This document shows positions 16,391 through 25,497 of a DNA stretch of 64,000 bases, one piece after another (positions within the stretch are counted from its first letter, which is position 1; every line of letters begins with the position of its first letter). The stretch comes from Marinospirillum minutulum DSM 6287. Lineage in GTDB: Bacteria; Pseudomonadota; Gammaproteobacteria; Pseudomonadales; Halomonadaceae. The notes below the pieces were generated by a model. It had not been told where the DNA came from, did not search any database, and saw nothing but the letters and a program-made list of their open reading frames with translations. The stretch is from the NCBI RefSeq assembly GCF_000422325.1, contig NZ_KE383818.1:774590-838589 (forward strand). Reading direction: 5' to 3'. Made by a program: the position numbers and the translations under genes.

Positions 16391-16399
16391 AGGTTAGCT

Positions 16400-18595
16400 A
16401 TGAGCTTATTATCGAGTTTTTATCCTAATGCTTTAATGGTCATAGGTGCTTCTTCTGACCCAACCAAGCGAGGGTTTCAATCCATACGCTCTTTATTGCG
16501 TGATGGTTTTGCAGGTGATATTTATCCAGTTAACCCACGTTTAAAAGCACTACTAGGTTTAACCTGTTATGCCTCAATTGAAGAGGTCCCAGCTAACCCT
16601 GAATTAGCGCTTGTTTGTACACCAGCGGCTAGCTTATTGGATGTGCTACAAAGCTGTGGTTTAAAGGGGGTTAAAACGGCTATAGTGCTTGCCAGTGGTT
16701 TTGCTGAATCAGGTGAAGAAGGTAAAGCCTTACAAAAAGAAGCGGTGGCTTTAGCTAAACGCTTTGGAATGCGTTTAGTTGGGCCTAATACTTCGGGTGT
16801 TTTTAATACCCACGCTAAAATGAACCTAGTCGGTTTTGCTAATTTAACTCCAGGGCCATTAGGGATTTTATCCCAATCGGGCAATATGGCTTTATCTTTG
16901 GTGACCGAAGGTTCAACCCACCTACATTCTGGGTTTAGTAGCTATGTAGGACTAGGTAATGCGGCTGATTTAGCTTTTCATGATTACTTAGATTACTTTG
17001 CTGCTGACGAAGGTACTAAAGCACTGATTACCTACATGGAAGGCCTAACCGACGGTCAGGCTTTTTTACAAGCAGCTAGGACTTTTACGGCAAATAAGCC
17101 TTTAGTTTTATATAAATCGGGTAAATCTGAGTCTGGGCAGCGTTCAGCTAAATCGCATACGGGTGCTTTAGCAGGTAGTTATCAAGTGGCTAAAGGGGTG
17201 ATGCGCCAAGCCGGTGTGGTACTAGTTGACCAACCAGATCATCTTTTACCTGTTGCCGAAGCCTTAGCTACTCAGCCGTTACCAGCTGGACGAAGAATAG
17301 CCATTCTTGCTGATGGCGGTGGTCATGCCACCATTGCTGCCGATGAACTAGATGCTTTGGGCTTACCCTTGGCAGAATTATCAGCCACTACCCAAGCGGC
17401 TTTAAAAGCGCTATTGCCTAAAGGAGCGGCGGTTAGTAACCCGATAGATGTAGCTGGTGGCACTGATAGTGAGCCTATGAACTTTGCTCTTTGTGTTGAG
17501 TTGCTGTTAGCTGACCCAGGTGTTGATCAGTTGTTACTGGTGGGTTTATTTGGTGGTTATGCATTACGTTTTGATGCCAGCCTTGCCGAAGCTGAATTAC
17601 AAGCGGCCAGTGCTATGGCTGAATTGGCTAAAGCCAGTGGCAAACCTTTGTTGGTACATAGTTTATTTACGCTTAATAAACCGGCACCCTTGCAACAGCT
17701 AGTTGAAGAAGGTATCCCCGTTTATGCCAGTATAGAAACTGCCTGCGCCTCTCTTAAAGCTTTGGTTGACTATGCGGCTTATCGTAAACGCATTAGCGAA
17801 GATGACTGGTTGACTGGGCGAGGTGAGTCTAGCCTAAGGGTTGATCGTTTGCTGCAAAAAGTGCGATCAGCAGGGCGTACAGCCTTGTTAGAGCCAGAAG
17901 CTAAACAAATGATTAGTGCTTTTGAAGTTGCCTTACCTGAACAGCAGTGGTTAACCAAGCCAGAAGAACTGGCTAATTTGCCAGCTGAATTTTTGGCACA
18001 ACCCCTAGCCATGAAAATTGTGTCGCAAGACATTTTGCACAAGTCAGATGCCGGTGGTGTTCTGCTTAACCAACAAGGTTTAGAGGCCTTAAAAGCAGGT
18101 TGGCAAACCCTTTATAAAAACTCGCTGCATTATGCTGCCGATGCACGTTTAGAAGGTGTTTTGCTAAGCCCTATGGCAGACCCTAAGGGTACTGAAGTAA
18201 TTTTAGGGGTAACCTACGACCCACAGTACGGGCATTTATTGATGTTCGGCTTAGGCGGTATTTTTGTTGAAGTCTTAAAAGATGTGGTTTTCCGTAGTCT
18301 GCCATTAGCGCGTTCCGATGCTTGGGATATGTTGGCGGGTATTCAAGCAGTTAAAGTGCTAGAAGGAGTACGTGGCCAGCCACCGGTAGATAAAGGTGCT
18401 TTGGTCGAGCTTTTATTAAAAATTTCTGCTTTAGTTACCGCTCACCCTGAAATAGCAGAACTAGACCTTAACCCCGTGCGCTGTTATCGCGAGGGTTATG
18501 CAGTATTGGATGCACGAGTGGTATTGTTTTCTGCCACGGCAAAGGGTTTGCAGCAGCAGGGAGCGTTGAAAAATCAGCCACAAGTTGTTCATTAA
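16400..18595 (+). CDS. Acyl-CoA synthetase, NDP-forming (CoA-binding/ligase/ATP-grasp)
   Basis: The 731-residue single-chain enzyme contains, in order, a CoA-binding Rossmann domain (about 5-130), a succinyl-CoA-ligase-like domain (about 140-290), a third ligase-like domain (about 295-450) and a C-terminal ATP-grasp domain (about 495-715). The phospho-histidine loop is visible as K-S-H-T-G-A-L-A-G around residue 255. The family converts acid, CoA and ATP to acyl-CoA, ADP and phosphate, reversibly. It ends the RpiR/crotonase operon with a 9-base gap and is convergent with the LysM lipoprotein gene. FerA (feruloyl-CoA synthetase) and acetyl-CoA synthetases both belong here, so the substrate is open. 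Confidence 0.86.
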   Translation: MSLLSSFYPNALMVIGASSDPTKRGFQSIRSLLRDGFAGDIYPVNPRLKALLGLTCYASIEEVPANPELALVCTPAASLLDVLQSCGLKGVKTAIVLASGFAESGEEGKALQKEAVALAKRFGMRLVGPNTSGVFNTHAKMNLVGFANLTPGPLGILSQSGNMALSLVTEGSTHLHSGFSSYVGLGNAADLAFHDYLDYFAADEGTKALITYMEGLTDGQAFLQAARTFTANKPLVLYKSGKSESGQRSAKSHTGALAGSYQVAKGVMRQAGVVLVDQPDHLLPVAEALATQPLPAGRRIAILADGGGHATIAADELDALGLPLAELSATTQAALKALLPKGAAVSNPIDVAGGTDSEPMNFALCVELLLADPGVDQLLLVGLFGGYALRFDASLAEAELQAASAMAELAKASGKPLLVHSLFTLNKPAPLQQLVEEGIPVYASIETACASLKALVDYAAYRKRISEDDWLTGRGESSLRVDRLLQKVRSAGRTALLEPEAKQMISAFEVALPEQQWLTKPEELANLPAEFLAQPLAMKIVSQDILHKSDAGGVLLNQQGLEALKAGWQTLYKNSLHYAADARLEGVLLSPMADPKGTEVILGVTYDPQYGHLLMFGLGGIFVEVLKDVVFRSLPLARSDAWDMLAGIQAVKVLEGVRGQPPVDKGALVELLLKISALVTAHPEIAELDLNPVRCYREGYAVLDARVVLFSATAKGLQQQGALKNQPQVVH

Positions 18596-18608
18596 ACGAG
18601 CGTAAACT

Positions 18609-19454
18609 CTATTCATCTGCCCAAGGAAGGGCGGGTAGGTAGTTTTCTGGTGGTACTGCTAGGCCAGCTTCACGCAATTCAAAATAAATACCGGGCTTGT
18701 TAATTTGCCGTTGTTTACCTGCTGAACAAACAGGGTGACGTCCAGAAAGGTTGTCATCCTGCTCTACAAAAAGTGCGTGACAATAAGCATAGATAGATTG
18801 CTGATCATTTTTATGCTTAATAATAATGACCCTGCCCAAACTTCGTACCTGCCCTGCAAAAATAACTTTACCTGGCGCAATAGGAAAGATCTCTTCACGT
18901 TTTTTAGTTGCCAAGGCTAGACCTTGATGCAAACCCCAGCGTTGCCATGAAAAATTAATTTTTACGTCTGGTTTTTCAACAGGCCAGCGATAGTCGTGAC
19001 GGTGGCGTTCAGTTATGGGAATAACAATGCGTTGACCAATACGTAATTTTTCAGGTTTTAATGTTGGATTCGCTTCTAACAGGCTAATTAATGCTAAATG
19101 AAAGTGTTGGGCTAACACACCAAAAGTATCGCCTGGTTGAATACGGTAATAAAAAGGACCATTTTTAGGTGCATCCTTGTTGTGTTCTGGAATACGTAAT
19201 TGACGCTTATTTGAGGGTGGGTTTTGTTGGCTGCGTGGATTAAAGCGTTTTAGAACCGCCTCATCGAGATTAAACTTTGCGGCTATTTGAGCAAAACTCT
19301 CTTGCCCTGAAGGCTTATAAAAAGCTTGGTGGTCAGGTGGTTGTGGCAGGTTTAAACGATTTTTTGAGCTGCAGCCAAGTAGCTGTAACACTAGGCACAG
19401 GAGGATTAGCCAGCCATAGCTTGTTCGCCTGTTAATTATCAGCACATCCAGCAC
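18609..19454 (-). CDS. LysM lipoprotein with degenerate M23/LytM domain (NlpD/EnvC-like)
   Basis: This 281-residue lipoprotein has a signal peptide ending in L-L-G-C, a lipobox that would make the cysteine near residue 28 the lipid anchor. A divergent repeat precedes a clear LysM domain (about 104-146, Y-R-I-Q-P-G-D-T to R-I-V-I-P), and an M23-like domain fills the rest. The zinc ligands are missing: the H-x-G-x-D position reads H-Q-G-L-A and the usual H-F-E-I-R reads Y-F-E-L-R. Such inactive LytM proteins activate amidases at the septum, as NlpD and EnvC do. It is not next to surE/pcm/rpoS as nlpD normally is, so it may be a paralogue. The start is a GTG with a weak ribosome binding site. 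Confidence 0.78.
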   Translation of the reverse strand: MLDVLIINRRTSYGWLILLCLVLQLLGCSSKNRLNLPQPPDHQAFYKPSGQESFAQIAAKFNLDEAVLKRFNPRSQQNPPSNKRQLRIPEHNKDAPKNGPFYYRIQPGDTFGVLAQHFHLALISLLEANPTLKPEKLRIGQRIVIPITERHRHDYRWPVEKPDVKINFSWQRWGLHQGLALATKKREEIFPIAPGKVIFAGQVRSLGRVIIIKHKNDQQSIYAYCHALFVEQDDNLSGRHPVCSAGKQRQINKPGIYFELREAGLAVPPENYLPALPWADE

Positions 19455-19598
19455 CTGAAGGGTGAAATAAAGCCTTTAGTCTAAACAGCATCTAGGGCTA
19501 ATAAAACCCTTTTTGAAATAAAGTTGCTTAGGAATTTGTGTAGCAGTGGTAAAAATGGCTAGAATGCGAAGTTCATTCATCTACTACAGGGTTTACCT

Positions 19599-20081
19599 AT
19601 GCAAGTTGCAGCCAATAAGGTCGTCGCCATTCATTACACTTTAACGAATGGTGAGGGTCAGGTTCTTGATTCATCTCAGGGCGGCAACCCACTTTTTTAT
19701 CTGCATGGTCACAACAATATTATTCCAGGTTTAGAGAAGCAGTTGGAAGGTTGTAGTGTCGGTGATGATTTTGAGGTGGCTGTTGAGCCAGCCGAAGGTT
19801 ACGGCGAGCGTGACGATAACCTAAAACAACAGGTTCCGCGTGAAGCTTTTCAGGGTGTAGAAAGCATTGAACCAGGTATGCAGTTTCAAACTGAGGGTCC
19901 TGGTGGCGCAATGGTCGTAACAGTAACTGAAGTTGAAGAAGCAACGGTTACGATTGACGCTAATCATCCATTAGCTGGTGTAGCACTTAACTTTAAAGGC
20001 AGCGTAGAGTCTGTACGCGATGCGCGTGAAGAAGAAGTTGAGCATGGTCACCCGCATGAAGGTGATATGGCTGACCACTAA
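19599..20081 (+). CDS. slyD: FKBP-type peptidyl-prolyl isomerase, SlyD type
   Basis: This 160-residue protein has the split FKBP domain (Y-T-L-x-x-x-x-G-x-V-L-D-S at about 13-25, then F-Y-L-H-G and I-P-G-L-E-K-Q-L-E-G) with the inserted IF chaperone domain at about 70-125. The C-terminal tail is histidine-bearing (E-H-G-H-P-H-E-G-D) but short compared with E. coli SlyD, and has no cysteines, so any nickel role for [NiFe]-hydrogenase is reduced or absent. It acts in the cytoplasm as a prolyl isomerase and chaperone. It is monocistronic: a TAGAAT -10-like box sits near 19560, and a strong terminator follows. Confidence 0.9.
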   Translation: MQVAANKVVAIHYTLTNGEGQVLDSSQGGNPLFYLHGHNNIIPGLEKQLEGCSVGDDFEVAVEPAEGYGERDDNLKQQVPREAFQGVESIEPGMQFQTEGPGGAMVVTVTEVEEATVTIDANHPLAGVALNFKGSVESVRDAREEEVEHGHPHEGDMADH

Positions 20082-20107
20082 GTTGGTTTTTTAACCTCTT
20101 AGAAATA

Positions 20108-20147
20108 AAGCTCCCTCTAGTAGTTAACTGCTAGAGGGAGCTTTTTT
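20108..20147 (+). terminator. Strong terminator after slyD
   Basis: A 13-bp perfect stem (20108-20120 with 20131-20143) and a 10-base loop are followed by TTTTTT. It begins 27 bases after the slyD stop codon. Confidence 0.93.
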
Positions 20148-20239
20148 GTCTTTATTTGATAAAAAAGTTGTATAAAGTTTGATCTCTAGGCGCCAATTGT
20201 CTAGTCTAGAAGGTAGATTAAACTAGCTGAGGTGCAATT

Positions 20240-20677
20240 ATGATTGAATCTAACATTAACAATGTGGCGGCAGCAGCAACACGTCAGGATGTGCGTAGTG
20301 TACAAGGTCAGCGAGAAGCCAATACAACTGAAGTAGCAGAACAAGCCTCTAGCAATCCTATGGCAAGTAGTGGCGTTGAAACAGCCGACTCTTCTGTTGC
20401 AGCTGTATCTAGTCAACCAGCGGGTGTTGTTACACGTTTAGGTGAAACAACCGAGCAGGTACCACTTTATGAAGCTAACCGTCCTGCGGGTAGCATTATT
20501 CGCCCAGCGATTGAAATTGCTGAAGGCGCAGGTCAAACAGCAAGCAATAGAAATACGAGTGAAGCGGTAGCTCAGCAGCCTCAAGAAGTAAACCTAACTC
20601 AGGCTGCCCAAACAGCACCTAAAAGTAGTGCTCCTGGTAATGATACTAGCTTTAATGATTTGCAGAAGCTGGTTTAA
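20240..20677 (+). CDS. Hypothetical low-complexity, probably disordered protein
   Basis: This 145-residue protein matches no family I recognise. It is rich in Ala, Ser, Thr, Gln, Glu and Val, has no cysteine or tryptophan and only one tyrosine and one phenylalanine, and lacks a signal peptide or membrane helix, so it is probably largely disordered. One more ordered stretch, about 60-95 (V-V-T-R-L-G-E-T-T to I-I-R-P-A-I-E-I-A), could be a short binding segment. It looks real: GAGGTG precedes the ATG with suitable spacing, it is framed by the slyD terminator and its own, and codon use looks like its neighbours. A secreted or motility-related role is conceivable but unsupported. Confidence 0.6.
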   Translation: MIESNINNVAAAATRQDVRSVQGQREANTTEVAEQASSNPMASSGVETADSSVAAVSSQPAGVVTRLGETTEQVPLYEANRPAGSIIRPAIEIAEGAGQTASNRNTSEAVAQQPQEVNLTQAAQTAPKSSAPGNDTSFNDLQKLV

Positions 20678-20713
20678 AACTAGGCTTAATTTTAAAGCGC
20701 TTTTTTAGTTATT

Positions 20714-20737
20714 AGCCCTGCTAAGGCAGGGCTTTTT
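20714..20737 (+). terminator. Terminator after the disordered-protein gene
   Basis: AGCCCTGC (20714-20721) pairs with GCAGGGCT (20726-20733) across a TAAG tetraloop, followed by TTTTT. Its uridine run reaches the last codon of the convergent selU gene. Confidence 0.88.
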
Positions 20738-21821
20738 ATTGCCTCAAAAATGCACTAACTTCTTCTGCCCTGCCATGATAAATAATTTGACTGGCTTTCT
20801 TTTTACGCTGGTATTGATACATAGGATCGTAATAACTTTCTAGCAGCAGCCTTATCCATTCTCGATGAATACCTAGGCTAGTGCTTAAATCAGTCTTATT
20901 AAGTGCTGCCTGCATTAGCTGTTGCAGTTGTTGATAGCGCTCCATGCCTAAACGCTTAGTTATACGGTTTAAACTAGCTAGTAGGTGCTCAGCAAACGCT
21001 TCTTTACCTTTGTCCTCGCCTTGAAGATTAATAAATTCTTGCTGTAAGTTGATAACATAATCTTTTAATACCCGCTCTATACGCTCTTCTAAAGGGGCTT
21101 CTAGCCAAACAAGTTTGGCTAGTTTCATTTGTTTAACAAGCTTCATTGGTAAGGCGCAGCGTCCAATAATATGGCCTTCATCTTCTAAAATTAATTGTTT
21201 TGCACCCTGCTGACGTTTTTTTAGTAGGTCAATACTTAGGTTGTTTTCAAAATTAATTTGACTAGGTTGAGGTTTGGCATGGCGACCAAAGCTAGAGCCT
21301 CTATGGTAGGCATGGCCTTCCAAGTCGATACTGTTACTTAGCTGGCTAAGAATTTCTGTTTTGCCGCAACCGGTCATACCACCAAGTATTAGTAGGGGTA
21401 AAGCTTGGAGGCTTTGCTCGGTATTTTGGATTAAAAACTGCCTAAGTGCTTTATAACCACCCTTAATGCGTGGGTAATCCACTCCCGCTTGATGAAGCCA
21501 CTCTTGGACTAGCTGCGAACGCATACCGCCACGAAAACAGTAGAGGTAGCCCTTAGGGTTGGCTTTTATATAGCTTAACCAAGCTTCTAAACGTGCTTGT
21601 TTGGTTTCACCGCTTACCAGTTGATGCCCTAGCTTAATAGCTGCTGCTTGCCCCTTTTTTTTGTAACAGGTGCCAACGGCTGCTCTTTCTTCATCATTCA
21701 TTAGTGGCAGGTTGCTGGCTGTGGGGAAGCTACCCTGAATAAACTCGATGGGTGCTCGAGTATCCATAAGGGGAGCATTGCTTAGTAGAATATTTTTATA
21801 GTCATCGGTTTGCTCAAGCAC
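20736..21821 (-). CDS. selU: tRNA 2-selenouridine synthase
   Basis: This 361-residue protein replaces the sulfur of 2-thiouridine at the tRNA wobble position with selenium, using selenophosphate. An N-terminal rhodanese domain (about 10-130) holds the catalytic cysteine in Y-C-F-R-G-G-M-R-S, and a C-terminal P-loop domain begins at G-G-M-T-G-C-G-K-T (about 148-156). Length and motifs match E. coli YbbB/SelU. The GTG start overlaps the end of selD by 8 bases, so the two are translationally coupled and selenophosphate is made beside its user. No selA or selB is in this window. Confidence 0.92.
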   Translation of the reverse strand: MLEQTDDYKNILLSNAPLMDTRAPIEFIQGSFPTASNLPLMNDEERAAVGTCYKKKGQAAAIKLGHQLVSGETKQARLEAWLSYIKANPKGYLYCFRGGMRSQLVQEWLHQAGVDYPRIKGGYKALRQFLIQNTEQSLQALPLLILGGMTGCGKTEILSQLSNSIDLEGHAYHRGSSFGRHAKPQPSQINFENNLSIDLLKKRQQGAKQLILEDEGHIIGRCALPMKLVKQMKLAKLVWLEAPLEERIERVLKDYVINLQQEFINLQGEDKGKEAFAEHLLASLNRITKRLGMERYQQLQQLMQAALNKTDLSTSLGIHREWIRLLLESYYDPMYQYQRKKKASQIIYHGRAEEVSAFLRQ

Positions 21822-22854
21822 TGAGCACCTCTACGGCAAACTCGCTAGCTGAGTGGAACTCACCAATAGATTGAAGGTTTAAACCCTGACTAGCGGCTAG
21901 GTCTAGAAATTCTTTTTCTGCAGTGGGTGCTAGAGCGATTAGAAGTCCACCACTGGTTTGTGGATCACAAAATAGTAGTTTTTGCTGCTTTGTTAGGGGT
22001 GCAATACGATGACCATAACTAGCAAAATTACGTTCTGTACCGCCTGGAATACAACCTTCTGCTAGGTAATAGTCGGTCGATTTTAGGCGAGGAATTGCAG
22101 AGTCATTTAATTTAGCTGTTAAACCACTGCCATCGGCCATTTCTATTAGGTGGCCGAGTAGCCCAAAACCTGTCACATCAGTCATGGCATGAACACCCGC
22201 AATGCCAGCAAAGTCTGTACCTATTTTATTTAGGGTACACATGAGTTCACAAGCAACACCTCTATCTTCAGGTTTAAGCTTGTTTTGCTTTTCTGCAGTG
22301 GTTAATAAACCTATGCCTAGGGGTTTAGTAAGGTAAAGTTTATCACCAACTTTAGCCGTATCATTGCGCTTCATGCGTTCTTTTTGCACTAAGCCGGTAA
22401 CAGCTAAACCAAAAATGGGTTCAGGTGCATCAATGGAATGGCCGCCTGCAAGCGCAATGTTAGCAGTATCGCAAACACTGCGAGCACCTCGTATTACTTC
22501 GCTAGCAACTTCAGCGGGTAGTTTGTCTATTGGCCAGCCAAGAATAGCAATGGCCATTAAGGGTGTTGCACCCATGGCGTAGATGTCGCTAATGGCGTTG
22601 GTTGCAGCGATGCGCCCAAAGTCATAGGCATCATCAACGATGGGCATAAAAAAGTCGGTAGTCGAAACTACACCCTGTTCAGCATTTAGTTCAAAAACAG
22701 CGGCGTCATCTTTGGAACTATTGCCAACCCAAAGCCGTGAATCGGGTAACTGGCTACCAGCGGTAGCCAGAATGGTATCAAGTACTTGGGGAGCAATTTT
22801 ACAGCCACAGCCTGCGCCGTGGCTGTATTGGGTCAAGCGGAGGGTTGGTTGCAT
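21814..22854 (-). CDS. selD: Selenide, water dikinase (selenophosphate synthetase)
   Basis: This 346-residue enzyme makes selenophosphate from selenide and ATP. The glycine-rich N-terminal active-site loop G-A-G-C-G-C-K contains Cys16 and Lys19, equivalent to the essential Cys17 and Lys20 of E. coli SelD. It is a cysteine form, not a selenocysteine form. The metal-binding aspartates (S-S-K-D-D-A-A-V-F and S-T-T-D-F-F) and the D-P-Q-T-S-G-G-L-L motif near residue 300 are present. It is the first gene of the selD-selU pair and lies 2 bases downstream of argF on the same strand, so it may ride on arginine-operon transcripts. Confidence 0.94.
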   Translation of the reverse strand: MQPTLRLTQYSHGAGCGCKIAPQVLDTILATAGSQLPDSRLWVGNSSKDDAAVFELNAEQGVVSTTDFFMPIVDDAYDFGRIAATNAISDIYAMGATPLMAIAILGWPIDKLPAEVASEVIRGARSVCDTANIALAGGHSIDAPEPIFGLAVTGLVQKERMKRNDTAKVGDKLYLTKPLGIGLLTTAEKQNKLKPEDRGVACELMCTLNKIGTDFAGIAGVHAMTDVTGFGLLGHLIEMADGSGLTAKLNDSAIPRLKSTDYYLAEGCIPGGTERNFASYGHRIAPLTKQQKLLFCDPQTSGGLLIALAPTAEKEFLDLAASQGLNLQSIGEFHSASEFAVEVLSA

Positions 22855-22856
22855 TA

Positions 22857-23783
22857 TTAAACCGGTGCTTGAGTGTTAGAACCTGTGATAAGGAATTCGA
22901 GCAGGGCTTTTTGGGCATGAAGGCGATTTCCCGCTTCTTGCCAGACTACCGAGCGGGGATCATCAAGCATATCTTCGCTAATTTCTTCACCACGGTGTGC
23001 GGGTAAGCAATGCATAAAGAGTGCATCTTTGGCTGCGTAATCCATTAAGCTAGGAGAGACTTGGTAGGGTGCAAAGTCACGCATACGCTTGGCTTGTTCT
23101 TCTTCTTGCCCCATGGAAGCCCAAACATCAGTAACTACTAGCTGTACACCTTCAACTGCGGCTTTAGGGTCACTTACCAGTGTGACACGGTCAGCATGGT
23201 CTTCTAATAATTGTGCATCTGGCTGATAGCCTTCTGGTCCACAAACCCTTAGCTGAAAGTCAAACTGGCGGGCAGCTTTCATGTAGGAATTGCACATGTT
23301 GTTGCCATCGCCTATCCAGGTTACGGTTTTACCTTGCAGGCTACCACGGCATTCTACAAAGGTTTGTACATCAGCTAACAACTGACAAGGATGGTAGTCA
23401 TCAGTCAGTGCATTAATCACCGGTACACTTGAATAGGCTGCTAGTGTTTCAACATCTTGGTGGGAATAAGTACGCACCATGATGGCATCAACCATTTCTG
23501 ATAGTACGCGTGCTGTGTCTTCTAAAGGCTCACCACGACCTAGCTGGCTATCTCTGGGTGATAAAAAAATAGAACCACCACCCAGTTGAATCATGCCGGC
23601 TTCAAAAGAGACTCGAGTACGAGTCGATGATTTTTCAAAAATCATCGCTAACACACGGTTTTTTAAGGTTTCATCAATTATGCCTTCTTTATGCCGACGC
23701 TTAAGTAAAATTGCACGTTGGATAAGGCGTTCTAGTTCTTGTGGTGATAGATCTGTCAGGGTTAAAAAATGTCTGACGCTCAT
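22857..23783 (-). CDS. argF: Ornithine carbamoyltransferase (anabolic)
   Basis: This 308-residue enzyme makes citrulline from ornithine and carbamoyl phosphate in arginine synthesis. All family signatures are visible: the carbamoyl-phosphate loop S-S-T-R-T-R at about 52-57, H-P-C-Q near 131, the ornithine motif D-V-W-A-S-M-G, and H-C-L-P near the C-terminus. The gene follows argD by 3 bases and precedes selD by 2, a compact operon. Argininosuccinate synthase (argG) is about 3.6 kb away on the other strand. Confidence 0.95.
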   Translation of the reverse strand: MSVRHFLTLTDLSPQELERLIQRAILLKRRHKEGIIDETLKNRVLAMIFEKSSTRTRVSFEAGMIQLGGGSIFLSPRDSQLGRGEPLEDTARVLSEMVDAIMVRTYSHQDVETLAAYSSVPVINALTDDYHPCQLLADVQTFVECRGSLQGKTVTWIGDGNNMCNSYMKAARQFDFQLRVCGPEGYQPDAQLLEDHADRVTLVSDPKAAVEGVQLVVTDVWASMGQEEEQAKRMRDFAPYQVSPSLMDYAAKDALFMHCLPAHRGEEISEDMLDDPRSVVWQEAGNRLHAQKALLEFLITGSNTQAPV

Positions 23784-23786
23784 GAG

Positions 23787-24971
23787 TTAGCTCCGTGATG
23801 CTAGCCAATTTATAATGAGTTGGCTTAACTTGCTGATAAGTAGCTCAGCTTCTTCGTCGGTAAGTGTAAGTGGCGGCAAAAGCCTAACGACCTGTCCGGC
23901 AGTTACATTAATCAGTAGGCCTTCGTGCAGGGCAAGTTCTACTAGTTCGCCACAAGGCTGGTCTAATTCAATACCCATCATTAGGCCACGTGCACGTATG
24001 GCTTTTACGCCTTGGATAGCTTCAAATGCTTTTGTAAAACGTTTAACTAGGTAGTCACCCAACTCACCAGCGCGTTTAGCAAGTTGTTCTTTTTCCAGGG
24101 TTTCTAGTACAGCTAAAACAACAGCACAACCTAAGGGTGTTCCACCATAGGTTGAACCGTGGTTGCCTGGTTGGAATAGATTAGCTGCTTTACCCTGTGC
24201 CATAACAGCACCTATAGGGAAGCCGTTACCCAAGCCTTTAGCGGTAGTTAGCACGTCTGGCTTCCAGTCATAGCGCTGGTAAGCATAAAAATAACCAGTA
24301 CGGCAGTTGCCCGTTTGTACTTCATCAAGCATTAGCAGTAGGTCATGTTTATCACAAAGCGCTCGCAAACCATTCATGAATTCATCGGTAGCTGGTGTCA
24401 AACCACCTTCGCCTTGAATCGGTTCAACCAAAATCGCGGCAATATCGTTACGGCGCTCAACTAGGTTAGTGACGGCGGCTAAATCATTGTAGGTGCTGCG
24501 AACAAAGCCACTAACTAGCGGTTCAAAGCCTGCTTGTACCTTACGGTTGCCCGTTGCAGTTAAAGTCGCTAGTGTGCGGCCGTGGAAGGCGTTTTCCATC
24601 ACTAACACGTGAGGTACATCTATGCCTTTTTTATGGCCGTGTAAACGCGCTAGCTTAATTGCCCCTTCGTTGGCTTCTGCACCGGAATTGCAAAAAAAGA
24701 TACTTTCCATGCCCGAAAGCTGACTTAGCTTACTAGCGGCAGCTTCTTGCATAGGAATTTGATAAAGATTGGAGGTGTGCACTAATCGGTTAGCCTGGTC
24801 ACAAATAGCCTGAGTAACCGCAGGGTGCGCATGTCCAAGGCCACATACTGCGATGCCTGCAAGGGCATCTAGGTAGGTTTTGCCATTAGTGTCAGTCAGC
24901 CAAGCCCCTTTGCCTTCAGCAAAAGCGATAGGTAGGCGACCATAGGTGTGCATCAGGGCGGAGTTAGCCAT
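23787..24971 (-). CDS. argD: Acetylornithine aminotransferase
   Basis: This 394-residue class III PLP aminotransferase converts N-acetylglutamate semialdehyde to N-acetylornithine and may also act on succinyl-diaminopimelate in lysine synthesis. Signatures are N-S-G-A-E-A-N-E-G, the cofactor aspartate in L-M-L-D-E-V-Q-T-G, and the lysine in T-T-A-K-G-L-G-N-G. The frame is open further upstream, but the ATG at 24971 is the likely start: it gives the family N-terminus (A-N-S-A-L-M-H-T-Y-G-R) and has GGAGG 11 bases before it. It is the first gene of the argD-argF-selD-selU run. Confidence 0.93.
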   Translation of the reverse strand: MANSALMHTYGRLPIAFAEGKGAWLTDTNGKTYLDALAGIAVCGLGHAHPAVTQAICDQANRLVHTSNLYQIPMQEAAASKLSQLSGMESIFFCNSGAEANEGAIKLARLHGHKKGIDVPHVLVMENAFHGRTLATLTATGNRKVQAGFEPLVSGFVRSTYNDLAAVTNLVERRNDIAAILVEPIQGEGGLTPATDEFMNGLRALCDKHDLLLMLDEVQTGNCRTGYFYAYQRYDWKPDVLTTAKGLGNGFPIGAVMAQGKAANLFQPGNHGSTYGGTPLGCAVVLAVLETLEKEQLAKRAGELGDYLVKRFTKAFEAIQGVKAIRARGLMMGIELDQPCGELVELALHEGLLINVTAGQVVRLLPPLTLTDEEAELLISKLSQLIINWLASRS

Positions 24972-25162
24972 GGTGCAAATTTCCTCCATAGATAAGCGGG
25001 CGAACCCGAAAAACAATCAGTCTAAGCACTTGCCTAGTGACTGGCAAGGTGCACTTAATTTTTTTATCTTGCTTGTTAATCAGTTGGTTTGAGCGGTAAG
25101 ATTGACTAACTTGGTCGGGTATAAGCCCTAAGTATTTTTTAATCTGCAGAAAGGTAAGTTAA

Positions 25163-25495
25163 ATGTCTTCTACAATCGATACCATTAAAGAACAAATTGC
25201 TAGCAACCCTGTTTTACTTTACATGAAAGGCACACCGCAACTGCCTCAATGTGGTTTTTCTGCGCAAACTGTACAAGCTTTAATGGCTTGTGGTCAAAAG
25301 TTTGCTTTTGTAAATATTCTAGAGCACCCAGATGTGCGTGCTGAGCTGCCTAAATATGCTAACTGGCCAACCTTTCCACAGCTTTGGTTAAACGGTGAGC
25401 TGGTTGGTGGTTGCGATATTATTGGCGACCTACACCAACAGGGTGAATTACAACCCATGGTAGAAGCAGCAGCGCAAGCTCAAGCACAAAGCTAA
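25163..25495 (+). CDS. grxD: Monothiol glutaredoxin (Grx4 type)
   Basis: This 110-residue monothiol glutaredoxin has the diagnostic C-G-F-S active site (cysteine near residue 30), preceded by Y-M-K-G-T-P, with T-F-P-Q-L-W and G-G-C-D glutathione-contact motifs. Grx4 proteins bind a bridging [2Fe-2S] cluster and deliver it to iron-sulfur proteins, together with BolA partners. It is a single gene, convergent with rnt with only 2 bases between the stop codons. No bolA or suf gene is adjacent. Confidence 0.94.
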   Translation: MSSTIDTIKEQIASNPVLLYMKGTPQLPQCGFSAQTVQALMACGQKFAFVNILEHPDVRAELPKYANWPTFPQLWLNGELVGGCDIIGDLHQQGELQPMVEAAAQAQAQS

Positions 25496-25497
25496 AA

